Shown here piece after piece: positions 39,013-47,979 of a stretch of DNA of 58,968 nucleotides. Positions within the stretch are counted from its first letter, which is position 1. Every line of letters begins with the position of its first letter. The translations under genes and the position numbers were made by a program. The notes below the pieces were generated by a model. The model was not told the origin of the DNA. It saw nothing but the letters and a program-made list of their open reading frames with translations, and did not search any database. Source of the DNA: Prochlorococcus sp. AG-402-K22 (lineage in GTDB: Bacteria > Cyanobacteriota > Cyanobacteriia > PCC-6307 > Cyanobiaceae). Location of the stretch: positions 1 to 58,968 of the forward strand of contig QCIJ01000011.1 of assembly GCA_003216755.1 (NCBI GenBank), in the 5' to 3' direction.

Positions 39013-39726
39013 TTATAGTGGATTTTTCTCGGGTTTACCAACTTTTCTAGGGTAAATTTCAGGGCAAAAATTTTTAGGTTTAATAAGAATAATATTTCGG
39101 GTGCCTTTATGTTTTGGTAATGAAATCTTCTTTCTCTCTTTAAATTTTCCTTCTAATATTTCTAAAGTTTTTTCTAGATTTTTACTTTCTTCATCAGTCC
39201 ATTTCCCACAATATAAAACTCCTAAGCCTTCTTTTTTTAGCATTGGTAATATATACTCTGAAACTGTTGATGGATTACTTACTGCTCTAGTAGTAGCTAT
39301 ATCGAAACTATTTCTTATTGACGATTGATGGGCGAAATTTTCAATACGAGCATTGATTACATGAATATTGTTTTTGAAATTGATCTCCTTAATTACGCTT
39401 TTTAAAGCATCTGTTTTCTTTTTTGAAGAATCAACTAGATATATTTCTGAAGTAGGATGAGTTATGGCATAAGCTAAACCAGGGAAGCCACATCCAGATC
39501 CAATATCTAAAAATTTTTTATTATCAAAATTAATATTCTGGAAAGTTTTAAATGGCCAAATACTGTCAAAAACTTGTGATACCCAATAATCATCACCATT
39601 AATTAATCTCGTTAGGTTGGTGTTATTATTTAATTCTTTTATTTTAATTTGCAATTCTTGAAACATAATTATTTCTTCTTCAGTTATTAGGGCAGATATT
39701 TCTTCCAGGATGTTTTGTTTTTTCAT
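39013..39726 (-). CDS. rsmG: 16S rRNA (guanine527-N7)-methyltransferase RsmG
   Basis: About 237 residues, starting at MKKQNILEEISALI (ATG 39724-39726); an upstream ATG at 39751-39753 would add nine residues. The SAM motif FLDIGSGCGFPGLAYAI and the LVDSSKKK segment identify RsmG (formerly GidB), which methylates G527 of 16S rRNA. DIATTRAVSN corresponds to the family's ARA-type motif. It converges with the aldo/keto reductase gene, with stops 2 bp apart. Confidence 0.92.
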   Translation of the reverse strand: MKKQNILEEISALITEEEIIMFQELQIKIKELNNNTNLTRLINGDDYWVSQVFDSIWPFKTFQNINFDNKKFLDIGSGCGFPGLAYAITHPTSEIYLVDSSKKKTDALKSVIKEINFKNNIHVINARIENFAHQSSIRNSFDIATTRAVSNPSTVSEYILPMLKKEGLGVLYCGKWTDEESKNLEKTLEILEGKFKERKKISLPKHKGTRNIILIKPKNFCPEIYPRKVGKPEKNPL

Positions 39727-39815
39727 TTCGTTATAAATATAAATTTTTACCATTCATTAAATACATTCTATTTATTAAAAATTTATTAGAATTAATATAT
39801 TAATAAAAGATTATT

Positions 39816-40256
39816 TTGAAAGGTAAAATTTCTTATTACAAAATTTTAGGTGTAGATGAAAATGCCTCAAATCATGAATTAAGAAAGGCATTTTGCAAAC
39901 TTTCCATTGAGTTGCATCCTGATACAACTTCTTTAGAAATAGACGAAGCTAAAAGTAAATTCCAAGAAGTTTTGGAAGCTTATGAAAATTTGAATAATAG
40001 TAATTTGAGGAAAATATATGATGATAAACTAAAGGAAAAATCTAGAAGTAAGAATAATACTAAAGTTTTAAATAATTTAATAATAGATTCAAATAATCAA
40101 AATTTAGTAGGAAATAGAAGACCTTTTTCAAATGGGGAATTGTTTTCGTTATTTCTTTTATTTATTATCATTGCAATTAGTTTGATTTGTTCAATTTTTA
40201 TTGCCTCTTTTACTGGCAAAGAGTTAGATACAATACCTATCTGGTTAGTAAAATGA
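39816..40256 (+). CDS. Membrane-anchored J-domain protein
   Basis: A 146-residue protein. A DnaJ domain (about residues 4-68) has SYYKILGVDENASNHELRKA, the HPD triad in IELHPDTT and a YDDK end. A polar linker and one membrane helix near the C-terminus (about 108-132) follow. There is no Gly/Phe or zinc domain, so it is a type III co-chaperone that would recruit Hsp70 to a membrane. The start is TTG at 39816. It is followed 4 bp later by the DUF3143 gene. Confidence 0.88.
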   Translation: MKGKISYYKILGVDENASNHELRKAFCKLSIELHPDTTSLEIDEAKSKFQEVLEAYENLNNSNLRKIYDDKLKEKSRSKNNTKVLNNLIIDSNNQNLVGNRRPFSNGELFSLFLLFIIIAISLICSIFIASFTGKELDTIPIWLVK

Positions 40257-40260
40257 TACT

Positions 40261-40530
40261 TTGAAAAATTCTGTGAATCTCTCTAAAAAACCTATCAACC
40301 AAAATTCACTTCAATCATTGGAATTGTGGCTAACTGATTTAGGTGCAGTGAAGGATGTTAATAATCCATCTAAATGGTACTTGATACTCTCTAATTGGAA
40401 TGCAACTATTATTTTTGAACAAGAAGATTTAAGTGTTACTTGGGAAAGTGAAGGACAAGAAACTAGAAGACTATTTTCCTATTGCATTAATAGAGAAGAT
40501 GTGGAAAATGCAATATTACAGGGACCTTAA
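40261..40530 (+). CDS. DUF3143 family protein
   Basis: An 89-residue protein resembling DUF3143: LQSLELWLTDLGAVKD, then WNATIIFEQEDLSVTW and RRLFSYCINREDVENAILQGP. It is small and soluble by composition. The start is TTG at 40261, directly after the J-domain gene, so the two are probably coupled. The function is unknown. It converges with bioA 8 bp away. Confidence 0.85.
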   Translation: MKNSVNLSKKPINQNSLQSLELWLTDLGAVKDVNNPSKWYLILSNWNATIIFEQEDLSVTWESEGQETRRLFSYCINREDVENAILQGP

Positions 40531-40538
40531 ATTTCTAT

Positions 40539-41840
40539 CTACAGAGTTTCTAAGATTTCCTTTATTATCCAGTAACTTTTTTCTAATTGCTCATCTGTTA
40601 TACAGAGAGGCGGCAAGAGGTAAATAACATTCCCTAGGGGCCTAAGAAATAAACCTTTCTCGATTGCAAGACTCTTTATTTCTTTTCCAATATTATTAAA
40701 ATAACCTTTTTTGTTTCCAATATCTAAATCAAAGGCAGCAATTGTGCCGGATACCCTTATCTTTTTTATATAAGGTAATTTTTTAAATTTAATTAAGTTA
40801 GATAAATGTTTTTCTTCAAATGAAAGGTATTTGTGTGGTTCTTTTTCTAGTAAATCAAGACTAGCGTTTGCCGCAGCGCAACCTAAAGGATTAGCAGTAA
40901 AACTATGTCCATGCCAAAAAGTTTTTCTTGGAGAATCATCAATAAAGGATTGAAAAATTTTTTCTTTACATAAAGTTATTCCCATCGGTAAAAATCCACC
41001 AGTTAAGCCTTTTGAAATACTTATTAAATCAGGAATGATTTTGGCTTTTTGAAATGCAAAAAGGCTACCACATCTTCCAAAACCAGTTAAAACTTCATCG
41101 GCAATTAATAAAGAATTATTATTTTTTATAATTTCTGAAACTTTTTTAATAAACTGAGGTCTAACTATATTCATCCCTCCTGCGCCTTGAACAAGTGGCT
41201 CAAGGATGACTGCTACTGTGGGAGTTTTAAGAAGAGCTTCTAATTTTTGGATCGCCTCACTTTCTTTGTTTTCTACGTTTTCGTCATTTATCCAAGTTGA
41301 AGGCCATGGTACTCTCCTAACTGGGAACATAAGATTATCGAAATTCTCATTAAAAATATTTCTTTCACCTAAAGCCATTGCTCCAAATGTATCGCCATGG
41401 TATGCACCATTAAAGGCTACTATTTGAGATCTTGTCTCTCCTCTATTTTGCCATGATTGGAAGGCGATTTTTAAAGCCACCTCTACTGCAGTTGAACCGT
41501 TATCAGAAAAAAACAATCTTTCTAGTTTTGTTAATTTGCTAAGTCTTTCTGCTAATTTTTTTGCTTGTGGATGTAAGAAATCAGCAAATATAACTTGCTC
41601 AAGATTTTTTGCTTGATTGAAAATAGCATCGGCAATATATTCGTTACTATGTCCATGAAGAGTTACCCACCAACTACTAATTGCGTCAATTAGCTCTTTT
41701 TTAGGATTTTTAGTAAATAGGAGAGCATCTTTACCATGAGTTACTTCTATTTGTGGTTTGCTGGTATTTATTTGTGTAAAAGGTGGCCAAATATTAGGGT
41801 GCCAAGCTTGATCTGGAGTTTCTGAATCCAAAGATTTCAT
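40539..41840 (-). CDS. bioA: Adenosylmethionine-8-amino-7-oxononanoate aminotransferase
   Basis: A 433-residue PLP aminotransferase that makes 7,8-diaminopelargonic acid with SAM as amino donor. Seen are WWVTLHGHSNEYIADAI near the N-terminus, FFSDNGSTAVEVALK, AYHGDTFGAMALG, IADEVLTGFGR and PLP-Lys277 in SISKGLTGGFLPM. It is the last gene of the minus-strand biotin operon; its start overlaps the bioD stop by 4 bp. Some cyanobacteria use the unrelated BioU instead, so a true BioA here is worth recording. Confidence 0.96.
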   Translation of the reverse strand: MKSLDSETPDQAWHPNIWPPFTQINTSKPQIEVTHGKDALLFTKNPKKELIDAISSWWVTLHGHSNEYIADAIFNQAKNLEQVIFADFLHPQAKKLAERLSKLTKLERLFFSDNGSTAVEVALKIAFQSWQNRGETRSQIVAFNGAYHGDTFGAMALGERNIFNENFDNLMFPVRRVPWPSTWINDENVENKESEAIQKLEALLKTPTVAVILEPLVQGAGGMNIVRPQFIKKVSEIIKNNNSLLIADEVLTGFGRCGSLFAFQKAKIIPDLISISKGLTGGFLPMGITLCKEKIFQSFIDDSPRKTFWHGHSFTANPLGCAAANASLDLLEKEPHKYLSFEEKHLSNLIKFKKLPYIKKIRVSGTIAAFDLDIGNKKGYFNNIGKEIKSLAIEKGLFLRPLGNVIYLLPPLCITDEQLEKSYWIIKEILETL

Positions 41841-42505
41841 TTAACTTTTATTGATTTGAAAAGTGAGATCAACTTATTTTTGATGTCAAGTTCTTTCCAT
41901 AGTATATCGAAATTATTTGAGTCAATTTTTTTGATGTAAGGGAATTCAGTAATTAAAGGGATTCCACTAAATTCAACAAGTGTTTTGGGATTATCTAAGT
42001 GTTTTTCTCCATTAACAACTAAACCTAAAATCTCAATATTTCTTCTTTTTAAGGCTTCAATACTAAGCAGAGTATGGTTTAGAGTTCCAAGAGAGCTCTT
42101 ACATACCAGTATTACTGGAAGGTTCCATCGTTTAATTTGATCTATTTGCAGAAAATTGCGAGTTATTGGAACCATTAATCCACCGGCTGTTTCTACAATT
42201 AATGAGCCTTTTACTTCTGGTAATCGCAACATATCAAAAATAATAGTTTTTTGATCTATTTCAGAAGCCCAATGAGGAGATAAAGGTTTTGTGAAGACAT
42301 AAGCCTCTTTAATTATTTTCTCTCTACTTACTTTTGCAAGATTTTCAACAGTTTGACTATCAGTTTGCGATTCAATACCACTTTGTATAGGCTTCCAATA
42401 AAAAGAATTTAATCCTCTAACAAAAAAAGAGCTTATTAAAGTCTTACCAATATCAGTGTCTGTTCCACAAATTATAAATTTGAAAATACTATCTTTACTA
42501 TTCAT
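41837..42505 (-). CDS. bioD: Dethiobiotin synthetase
   Basis: A 222-residue BioD, the ATP-dependent carboxylase that closes the ureido ring of dethiobiotin. The P-loop variant CGTDTDIGKT is at residues 13-22, followed by YWKPIQSG and the VETAGGLMVPI motif that binds substrate. It overlaps bioA by 4 bp downstream and bioC by 4 bp upstream, typical of translational coupling. Confidence 0.95.
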   Translation of the reverse strand: MNSKDSIFKFIICGTDTDIGKTLISSFFVRGLNSFYWKPIQSGIESQTDSQTVENLAKVSREKIIKEAYVFTKPLSPHWASEIDQKTIIFDMLRLPEVKGSLIVETAGGLMVPITRNFLQIDQIKRWNLPVILVCKSSLGTLNHTLLSIEALKRRNIEILGLVVNGEKHLDNPKTLVEFSGIPLITEFPYIKKIDSNNFDILWKELDIKNKLISLFKSIKVK

Positions 42506-43272
42506 AATTTTTTTATAATTTGAATATCAATTGCCCATGAAAGGTTAACTGTATTATTGTAGTTCTTTGGCCAAAACTTTTGAATTTCTTTTAACTCTTT
42601 CACTGTTTTGCGTTTACAGTTTGTTGATTGTGCACCTACATTTATTAGGCTTCTAAAAAGCTTATATACATCTTCAAAATTTTCAAGATAATTAAACTGT
42701 TCTGAATAATGTATTTCTGTTGATTTGAAATCTTTTAATAATTCATTAGAGCAAAGGAAATTAAGACCACTATATTCAATATCAATTTTTCTACAAGTAT
42801 CTTTCCATTCAGGAAAACAATCTTTTGTTGGATATGCAATGATTAAAAAACCACCAGGTATTAATTTACTAAACCAATTTTTTATTATCTTTTCTGGATT
42901 GTTTAACCAATGTACACAAAAGTTAGATGTTAATAGAGAACAGTTATTGATTTCAGGAGGTAAATCATTATTCAAATCCCATATAATTTTTTTACTAGAT
43001 AATTTATTCACAAGAAGCATTTTTTTGCTGAAATCAATTCTGGATACTTTTTGGGAAGAAAAATTTTTTTCTATCTCGTCAGCTAATAGTCCAGGTCCCG
43101 ATCCAAGATCTATCCATTCACCTTTTCTTTGGGGATTTAATTCCTTGATAAATTGAACTATCTTTTTTGCAAAAAATTTTTGAATATTTGAATACTCTAA
43201 ATACCGATATGCAGCATCATTGAAATTGTTTTTTATTTTCTCATTCCACTGTTTATTATCCATTTCAATCAT
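42502..43272 (-). CDS. bioC: Malonyl-ACP O-methyltransferase BioC
   Basis: A 256-residue SAM methyltransferase. The motif WIDLGSGPGLLADEI is at about 53-67, then FCVHWLNNPEKIIKNW and PGGFLIIAYPT. BioC masks the free carboxyl of malonyl-ACP so that fatty-acid enzymes can build pimeloyl-ACP methyl ester. An alternative start three codons later (ATG 43261-43263) would avoid the 8-bp overlap with bioK. Context in a bio operon makes the assignment strong despite a divergent sequence. Confidence 0.92.
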   Translation of the reverse strand: MIEMDNKQWNEKIKNNFNDAAYRYLEYSNIQKFFAKKIVQFIKELNPQRKGEWIDLGSGPGLLADEIEKNFSSQKVSRIDFSKKMLLVNKLSSKKIIWDLNNDLPPEINNCSLLTSNFCVHWLNNPEKIIKNWFSKLIPGGFLIIAYPTKDCFPEWKDTCRKIDIEYSGLNFLCSNELLKDFKSTEIHYSEQFNYLENFEDVYKLFRSLINVGAQSTNCKRKTVKELKEIQKFWPKNYNNTVNLSWAIDIQIIKKL

Positions 43273-43969
43273 TAATTGTATTAATTAAAATCTCGTATAA
43301 ATTTAAATTATTCAAGCAATGCCCTTGCTGAGCTAATTTAATTAAAATTGGCTTCCTATCAAGTGTTTTATTTAAGAAATCTAAAAAGTTATTATTTGAT
43401 TCGTTGTCAAGAATTAAATCATTTTCTGATTTTATAAAAATAATTTTGCAATCTTTTTTAAGAAATACTGGAAAATCTCTATTGATGTAAAGTTCTTTTA
43501 AATCACTTAAAAGAAGAGTTTTATTTGAACTCTCTAAACTTTTATAAAAGATATTTTTAAAACTATTATTTATATCATTTGGCATAAATGATCTATGTAT
43601 AAATTCTTTCAGCATATCCTTAGGTTTATCTTTTATGATTTTTGTTTCCATTCTTTTTAGAGACCTCAAAATAAAGTTTCTCTTATTACTTACAGGAAGA
43701 AAATTATTAAATGAATTGATAAGAACAATATGAGTTGCTTCTTCTAAAATTTTTTTTTGCATTAAATGAAAACCATATGAGTGGCATAAAGTCATTCTGA
43801 TTTCTTTTTTAGATTCGCTTTTAATCCATTTTGCTTGATAATTATTTGTCGAAAAATAGCCTCTTTCATTATCTTGCCAATGCCAATTATTATTTAAAAA
43901 ATCAACTTTATAATCATCCCAGAAATATTTATTTAGTCCCCACCCATGTTGAGTAATAATTTGTTTCAT
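43265..43969 (-). CDS. bioK: BioK-like pimeloyl-ACP methyl ester esterase
   Basis: A 234-residue alpha/beta-hydrolase-like protein between bioF and bioC. ITQHGWGLNKYFWDD is the oxyanion-side segment. The nucleophile elbow is CHSYG (Ser64), with the first Gly of GxSxG replaced by Cys. The triad is completed by likely Asp184 in KSENDLIL and His217 in QQGHCLNN. Position and picocyanobacterial origin fit BioK, the BioH/BioG functional equivalent described for marine Synechococcus and Prochlorococcus. It would remove the methyl group added by BioC. It overlaps bioF by 4 bp and bioC by 8 bp. Confidence 0.82.
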   Translation of the reverse strand: MKQIITQHGWGLNKYFWDDYKVDFLNNNWHWQDNERGYFSTNNYQAKWIKSESKKEIRMTLCHSYGFHLMQKKILEEATHIVLINSFNNFLPVSNKRNFILRSLKRMETKIIKDKPKDMLKEFIHRSFMPNDINNSFKNIFYKSLESSNKTLLLSDLKELYINRDFPVFLKKDCKIIFIKSENDLILDNESNNNFLDFLNKTLDRKPILIKLAQQGHCLNNLNLYEILINTIND

Positions 43970-45105
43970 TTAAAATCTTTTAATATAGCAATGAAATTCT
44001 CTAGCATATTAAAATCTAAGTTTCTCCTTATTGTTATTCTTATTCTTGATTGACCAACTGGCACAGTTGGAGGTCTTATCGCAATTGCTAAAAACCCATT
44101 TTTTTCGAGATATTTTTGTAGATAAATTGCCTTTTCTTCTTGCCCAACAATAATTGATAAAATGTGAGAATCTCCTTGAACTGGAAAACTAAAATTTTTA
44201 ATAATTTCATCTTTCCATACCTTTGCAGAAGATAACAAATCATTACCCCATTCTTTATTTTCTAAAATTTTATTTAAACCTTCTAGTGCCCCAGCAGCTA
44301 AAGATGGAGCAAGCGCTGTTGTGTACCTAAATGCACCACTTGTTTGGATAAGATATTCACCAATTTCGGAATTGGAAGCTATGAAAGCTCCACCGCTTCC
44401 AAATGCTTTTCCAAAAGTTCCAGTGATTATAGTTATATCCGAACGGCAATTAAAACTTAAACCCCTGCCCTCAGGGCCCAAGATCCCTATTGCATGAGCT
44501 TCGTCAACTAATAATTGAACACTATTTTTTTTGCAAATTTCCGTTATTTCTCTGAGCGGAGCAATTGATCCCTCCATGCTATAAAGAGATTCAACAACAA
44601 CTAAAATAGAATTTTTTGTAGGGTTAGAATTAATAATTTTATCTTCTAAATCTTTTAAATTATTGTGTGAAAATCGAACCAGTTTTGCCTGCGCAGCTTT
44701 GACTCCAACTAATAAAGAGTTATGGATCAATTTATCTGCTATTACGATACTATTTCTGTTTGCTAAAGCCTCGATAGCGGCTATATTTGCTTGAAATCCG
44801 CTTGGGAAAAGTAATACTTTCTCTTGATCAAGCCACTTGGCAAGTTTTGTTTCCAATAATTTATGTATTGGTCTTGAACCTGTAATAAACCTAGAGCTTC
44901 CTGAACCAATACCTTCTAAAAGGCTTATTTCGTAAGCAGCTTTTATTAAATGCTTGTCCCTACTTAATCCAAAATAATCATTACTGCATAAATCTATAAG
45001 TTTTTTATTTTGCGAATTTAAACTTATAAGTTCGAATGGTTTTTTACCCAAAGAATATGTTTTTAATTTACGGATTCTATTTTTTGGAATTTTTATTTTT
45101 TTCAT
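43966..45105 (-). CDS. bioF: 8-amino-7-oxononanoate synthase
   Basis: A 379-residue PLP enzyme that condenses pimeloyl-ACP and L-alanine, the first ring-building step of biotin synthesis. Visible are LCSNDYFGLSRD, GSGSSRFITGSRPIHKLLE, VDEAHAIGILGPEGRG (Asp201, His204) and PLP-Lys233 in TGTFGKAFGSGGAF. It is first in the five-gene minus-strand operon. The 139-bp divergent spacer to the helicase gene holds a 12-bp palindrome (45190-45201) but no recognised BirA-type operator. Confidence 0.95.
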   Translation of the reverse strand: MKKIKIPKNRIRKLKTYSLGKKPFELISLNSQNKKLIDLCSNDYFGLSRDKHLIKAAYEISLLEGIGSGSSRFITGSRPIHKLLETKLAKWLDQEKVLLFPSGFQANIAAIEALANRNSIVIADKLIHNSLLVGVKAAQAKLVRFSHNNLKDLEDKIINSNPTKNSILVVVESLYSMEGSIAPLREITEICKKNSVQLLVDEAHAIGILGPEGRGLSFNCRSDITIITGTFGKAFGSGGAFIASNSEIGEYLIQTSGAFRYTTALAPSLAAGALEGLNKILENKEWGNDLLSSAKVWKDEIIKNFSFPVQGDSHILSIIVGQEEKAIYLQKYLEKNGFLAIAIRPPTVPVGQSRIRITIRRNLDFNMLENFIAILKDFK

Positions 45106-45244
45106 TTTGGCAAAATAAAATATAGTGGATTTAATTAAAAAGATTTAGATTTACTCTTAAAGTTTGCAAGGTATTTTTTGTTTATTAATATCTATATAGA
45201 TCATATATTAAGAAGTCAACTCATCCTCTCTTCAATCACAATTA

Positions 45245-47971
45245 TTGCTTAATTTAGAGGAATATTTCCCCTTTCCTCTTGATGATTTCCAATTAGAAGC
45301 AATACGAGCTATTAATAGCGGAAATTCTGTTGTTTTAACGGCACCAACAGGTTCGGGTAAAACATTGATAGGCGAATTTGCTATTTATAGAGGTTTATCT
45401 CATAACAGCAGAGTAATTTATACGACACCTTTAAAGGCCCTGTCAAACCAAAAGTTTAGAGATTTTGCTAATCAATATGGTGAGAATAAAGTTGGTCTTT
45501 TAACTGGAGATATAAGTATAAATAGAGAAGCACCAATCTTAGTCATGACGACTGAGATTTTTAGGAACATGCTTTATGGCGAATTTGATGAATTTGATGA
45601 TCCCTTAGAAAATTTAGAGTCTGTTATTCTTGATGAATGTCATTACATGAATGACCCCCAAAGAGGTACAGTTTGGGAGGAAACTATAATCCATTGCCCT
45701 ACTAGAACTCAAATAATAGCTTTATCAGCAACAATAGCTAATGCAGATCAACTACAAAATTGGATAGAAAAAGTTCATGGCCCTACAGTACTAATTAATA
45801 GTGATAAAAGACCAGTTCCACTTGATTTTATTTTTTGTAGTGTAAAAGGCCTCCATCCACTTTTAAATAATAAGGGTAATGGAATTCATCCAAACTGTAA
45901 GATTTGGAGAGCTCCCAAAGGGCAGAAAATGAGAGGGAAAGTTGGCAGGATAATGCAACCTAAGTCTCCCTCAATTGCCTTTGTGATATCGAAACTGGCT
46001 GAAAGAAATATGTTGCCAGCTATTTATTTTATTTTTAGTAGAAGAGGATGTGACAAGGCTATTGAGAATATAAAAGATTTAACTTTAGTAAGTTATTCAG
46101 AAGCAAATATGATATCCCAAAAATTAGATGTTTATCTTAAAAATAATCAAGAGGCAATTAAAGATAAATCTCAATGCGAGGCATTAAAACGCGGTATTGC
46201 ATCTCATCATGCTGGATTATTGCCTGCATGGAAAGAATTGGTTGAGGAATTATTTCAGCAAGGTTTGATCAAAGTTGTTTTTGCTACCGAAACTCTAGCT
46301 GCAGGAATTAATATGCCCGCAAGAACAACTGTTATTTCCTCTTTATCTAAAAGGACAGAAGATGGGCATAGATTATTATTTAGCAGTGAATTTTTGCAAA
46401 TGTCAGGAAGAGCTGGAAGAAGAGGAAAAGATACCCAAGGATATGTTGTTACATTACAAACAAGATTCGAAGGTGCCAAAGAAGCAAGTGCACTGGCTAT
46501 AAGCAAACCAAATTCTTTAGAGAGTCAATTCACTCCTAGCTATGGAATGGTACTTAATCTTTTGCAAAGTTATACTTTAGAGAAGTCTAGAGAATTAATT
46601 AAAAGAAGTTTTGGTAGTTTTTTATATTTAGGTGAATCCTCAGGTGAGAATATGATTCTTGAAAATTTAGATAAAGATTTAATCGAATTAAGAAAAATTA
46701 CATCTAACGTTTCATGGAAAGATTTTGATGCCTACGAAAAGATAAAAAATCGTCTTAAAGAAGAGAGAAGACTCTTGAAAATTTTAGAAAAACAAGCAGC
46801 AGAAAAATTATCAGAAGAGATCACTAATGCACTCCCATATATTAAAGATGGAAGCTTAATTTCAATAAAAGCTCCTCAAATTAAAAGAAAAATTGTTCCA
46901 GGATTAATTTGTAAGAAAATATATGAATCCCAAAAAATTAAGAGTTTATTGTGTTTGACAATTGATAATTTATTTATCCTTATAAAACCCTCATACATAG
47001 TAAGTATTTTTAATGATTTGGATGAGATTGATGTCTTAGGACTTGAAGCACCAAAGATTTATTTTTCTGGAGAGGTATTTATGGGAGATGATCTGTCGCA
47101 GTGTTTTGCGGATCGAATTTTAGAAGTTTCTAAAAAAAATGATTTACAAACTCCACAATATGATCTGACAACGGAAGTTTTGGCACAACAGCAACAAATA
47201 AATAATTTAGAAGAAACAGTCACTGATCATCCCGCACATAGATTTGGAGACTCCAAGAAATTAAAGAAATATAGAAAAAGAATTGTTGATGTTGAACAAG
47301 AAATAAATATGAGAAAAAAACTTCTTGAGGATAAAGAAAATCATAACTGGAGAACTTTTACCGATTTGATTAAAATTTTGAATCATTTTGGTTGTTTAAA
47401 TGATTTGGAATTGACAGAAGTTGGACAAACAGTTGGGGCAATAAGAAGTGAAAATGAATTATGGATTGGTCTTGTTTTAGTTAGTGGTTATTTGGACGAT
47501 TTAGATCCTCCTGAGTTAGCTGCAATTATTCAAGCTATATGTGTTGATTTAAGGAGGCCAAATCTTTGGTGTAATTTCAAGCCTTCTTTAAAGGTTATAG
47601 ATGTTTTTAATGAATTAGATGGTTTAAGAAAATTAGTCGCTTCTCAACAAAATAAGTTTCATATTGAAATTCCTATCTATTTAGAAATAGAGTTGACTGG
47701 TATTATTTCTGAATGGGCAAGGGGAAAAAAATGGAAAGAATTGGTTTTTAATACTTCATTAGACGAAGGTGATGTAGTGAGGATTATTAGAAGATCAATT
47801 GATGTCCTTTCTCAAGTGCAATACTGTATTGGTGTTAGTAATAAATTAAAAACCAAAGCAAAGCTAGCATTAAAAGCTATTAATCGTTTTCCTGTTTCTG
47901 AATCTAATGATCTTATAAAAGTCTCTGAAGATATTAATCCTGCAACAAAAAGAATTGACAATAATTCTTAA
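45245..47971 (+). CDS. Ski2/Mtr4-like DEAD/DExH RNA helicase
   Basis: A 908-residue helicase. Walker A is APTGSGKT at residues 33-40; the DExH box DECH is at 130-133; SAT and QMSGRAGRRGKD (motif VI) follow. The C-terminal part has the DSHCT-type helical domain (VISGYLDD-like blocks). The family resembles the eukaryotic exosome helicases, and cyanobacteria keep one conserved copy; an RNA-processing role is inferred. The start is TTG at 45245, giving MLNLEEYFPFPLDDFQLEAI; no better start is seen upstream. It is divergent from bioF. Confidence 0.92.
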   Translation: MLNLEEYFPFPLDDFQLEAIRAINSGNSVVLTAPTGSGKTLIGEFAIYRGLSHNSRVIYTTPLKALSNQKFRDFANQYGENKVGLLTGDISINREAPILVMTTEIFRNMLYGEFDEFDDPLENLESVILDECHYMNDPQRGTVWEETIIHCPTRTQIIALSATIANADQLQNWIEKVHGPTVLINSDKRPVPLDFIFCSVKGLHPLLNNKGNGIHPNCKIWRAPKGQKMRGKVGRIMQPKSPSIAFVISKLAERNMLPAIYFIFSRRGCDKAIENIKDLTLVSYSEANMISQKLDVYLKNNQEAIKDKSQCEALKRGIASHHAGLLPAWKELVEELFQQGLIKVVFATETLAAGINMPARTTVISSLSKRTEDGHRLLFSSEFLQMSGRAGRRGKDTQGYVVTLQTRFEGAKEASALAISKPNSLESQFTPSYGMVLNLLQSYTLEKSRELIKRSFGSFLYLGESSGENMILENLDKDLIELRKITSNVSWKDFDAYEKIKNRLKEERRLLKILEKQAAEKLSEEITNALPYIKDGSLISIKAPQIKRKIVPGLICKKIYESQKIKSLLCLTIDNLFILIKPSYIVSIFNDLDEIDVLGLEAPKIYFSGEVFMGDDLSQCFADRILEVSKKNDLQTPQYDLTTEVLAQQQQINNLEETVTDHPAHRFGDSKKLKKYRKRIVDVEQEINMRKKLLEDKENHNWRTFTDLIKILNHFGCLNDLELTEVGQTVGAIRSENELWIGLVLVSGYLDDLDPPELAAIIQAICVDLRRPNLWCNFKPSLKVIDVFNELDGLRKLVASQQNKFHIEIPIYLEIELTGIISEWARGKKWKELVFNTSLDEGDVVRIIRRSIDVLSQVQYCIGVSNKLKTKAKLALKAINRFPVSESNDLIKVSEDINPATKRIDNNS

Positions 47972-47979
47972 ATTTTTTA

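Noticed and set aside
45190..45201. 12-bp palindrome ATCTATATAGAT in the bioF/helicase spacer as a biotin operator
   Set aside because: AT-only palindromes of this size arise often in such DNA, and it does not resemble known BirA or BioR sites.
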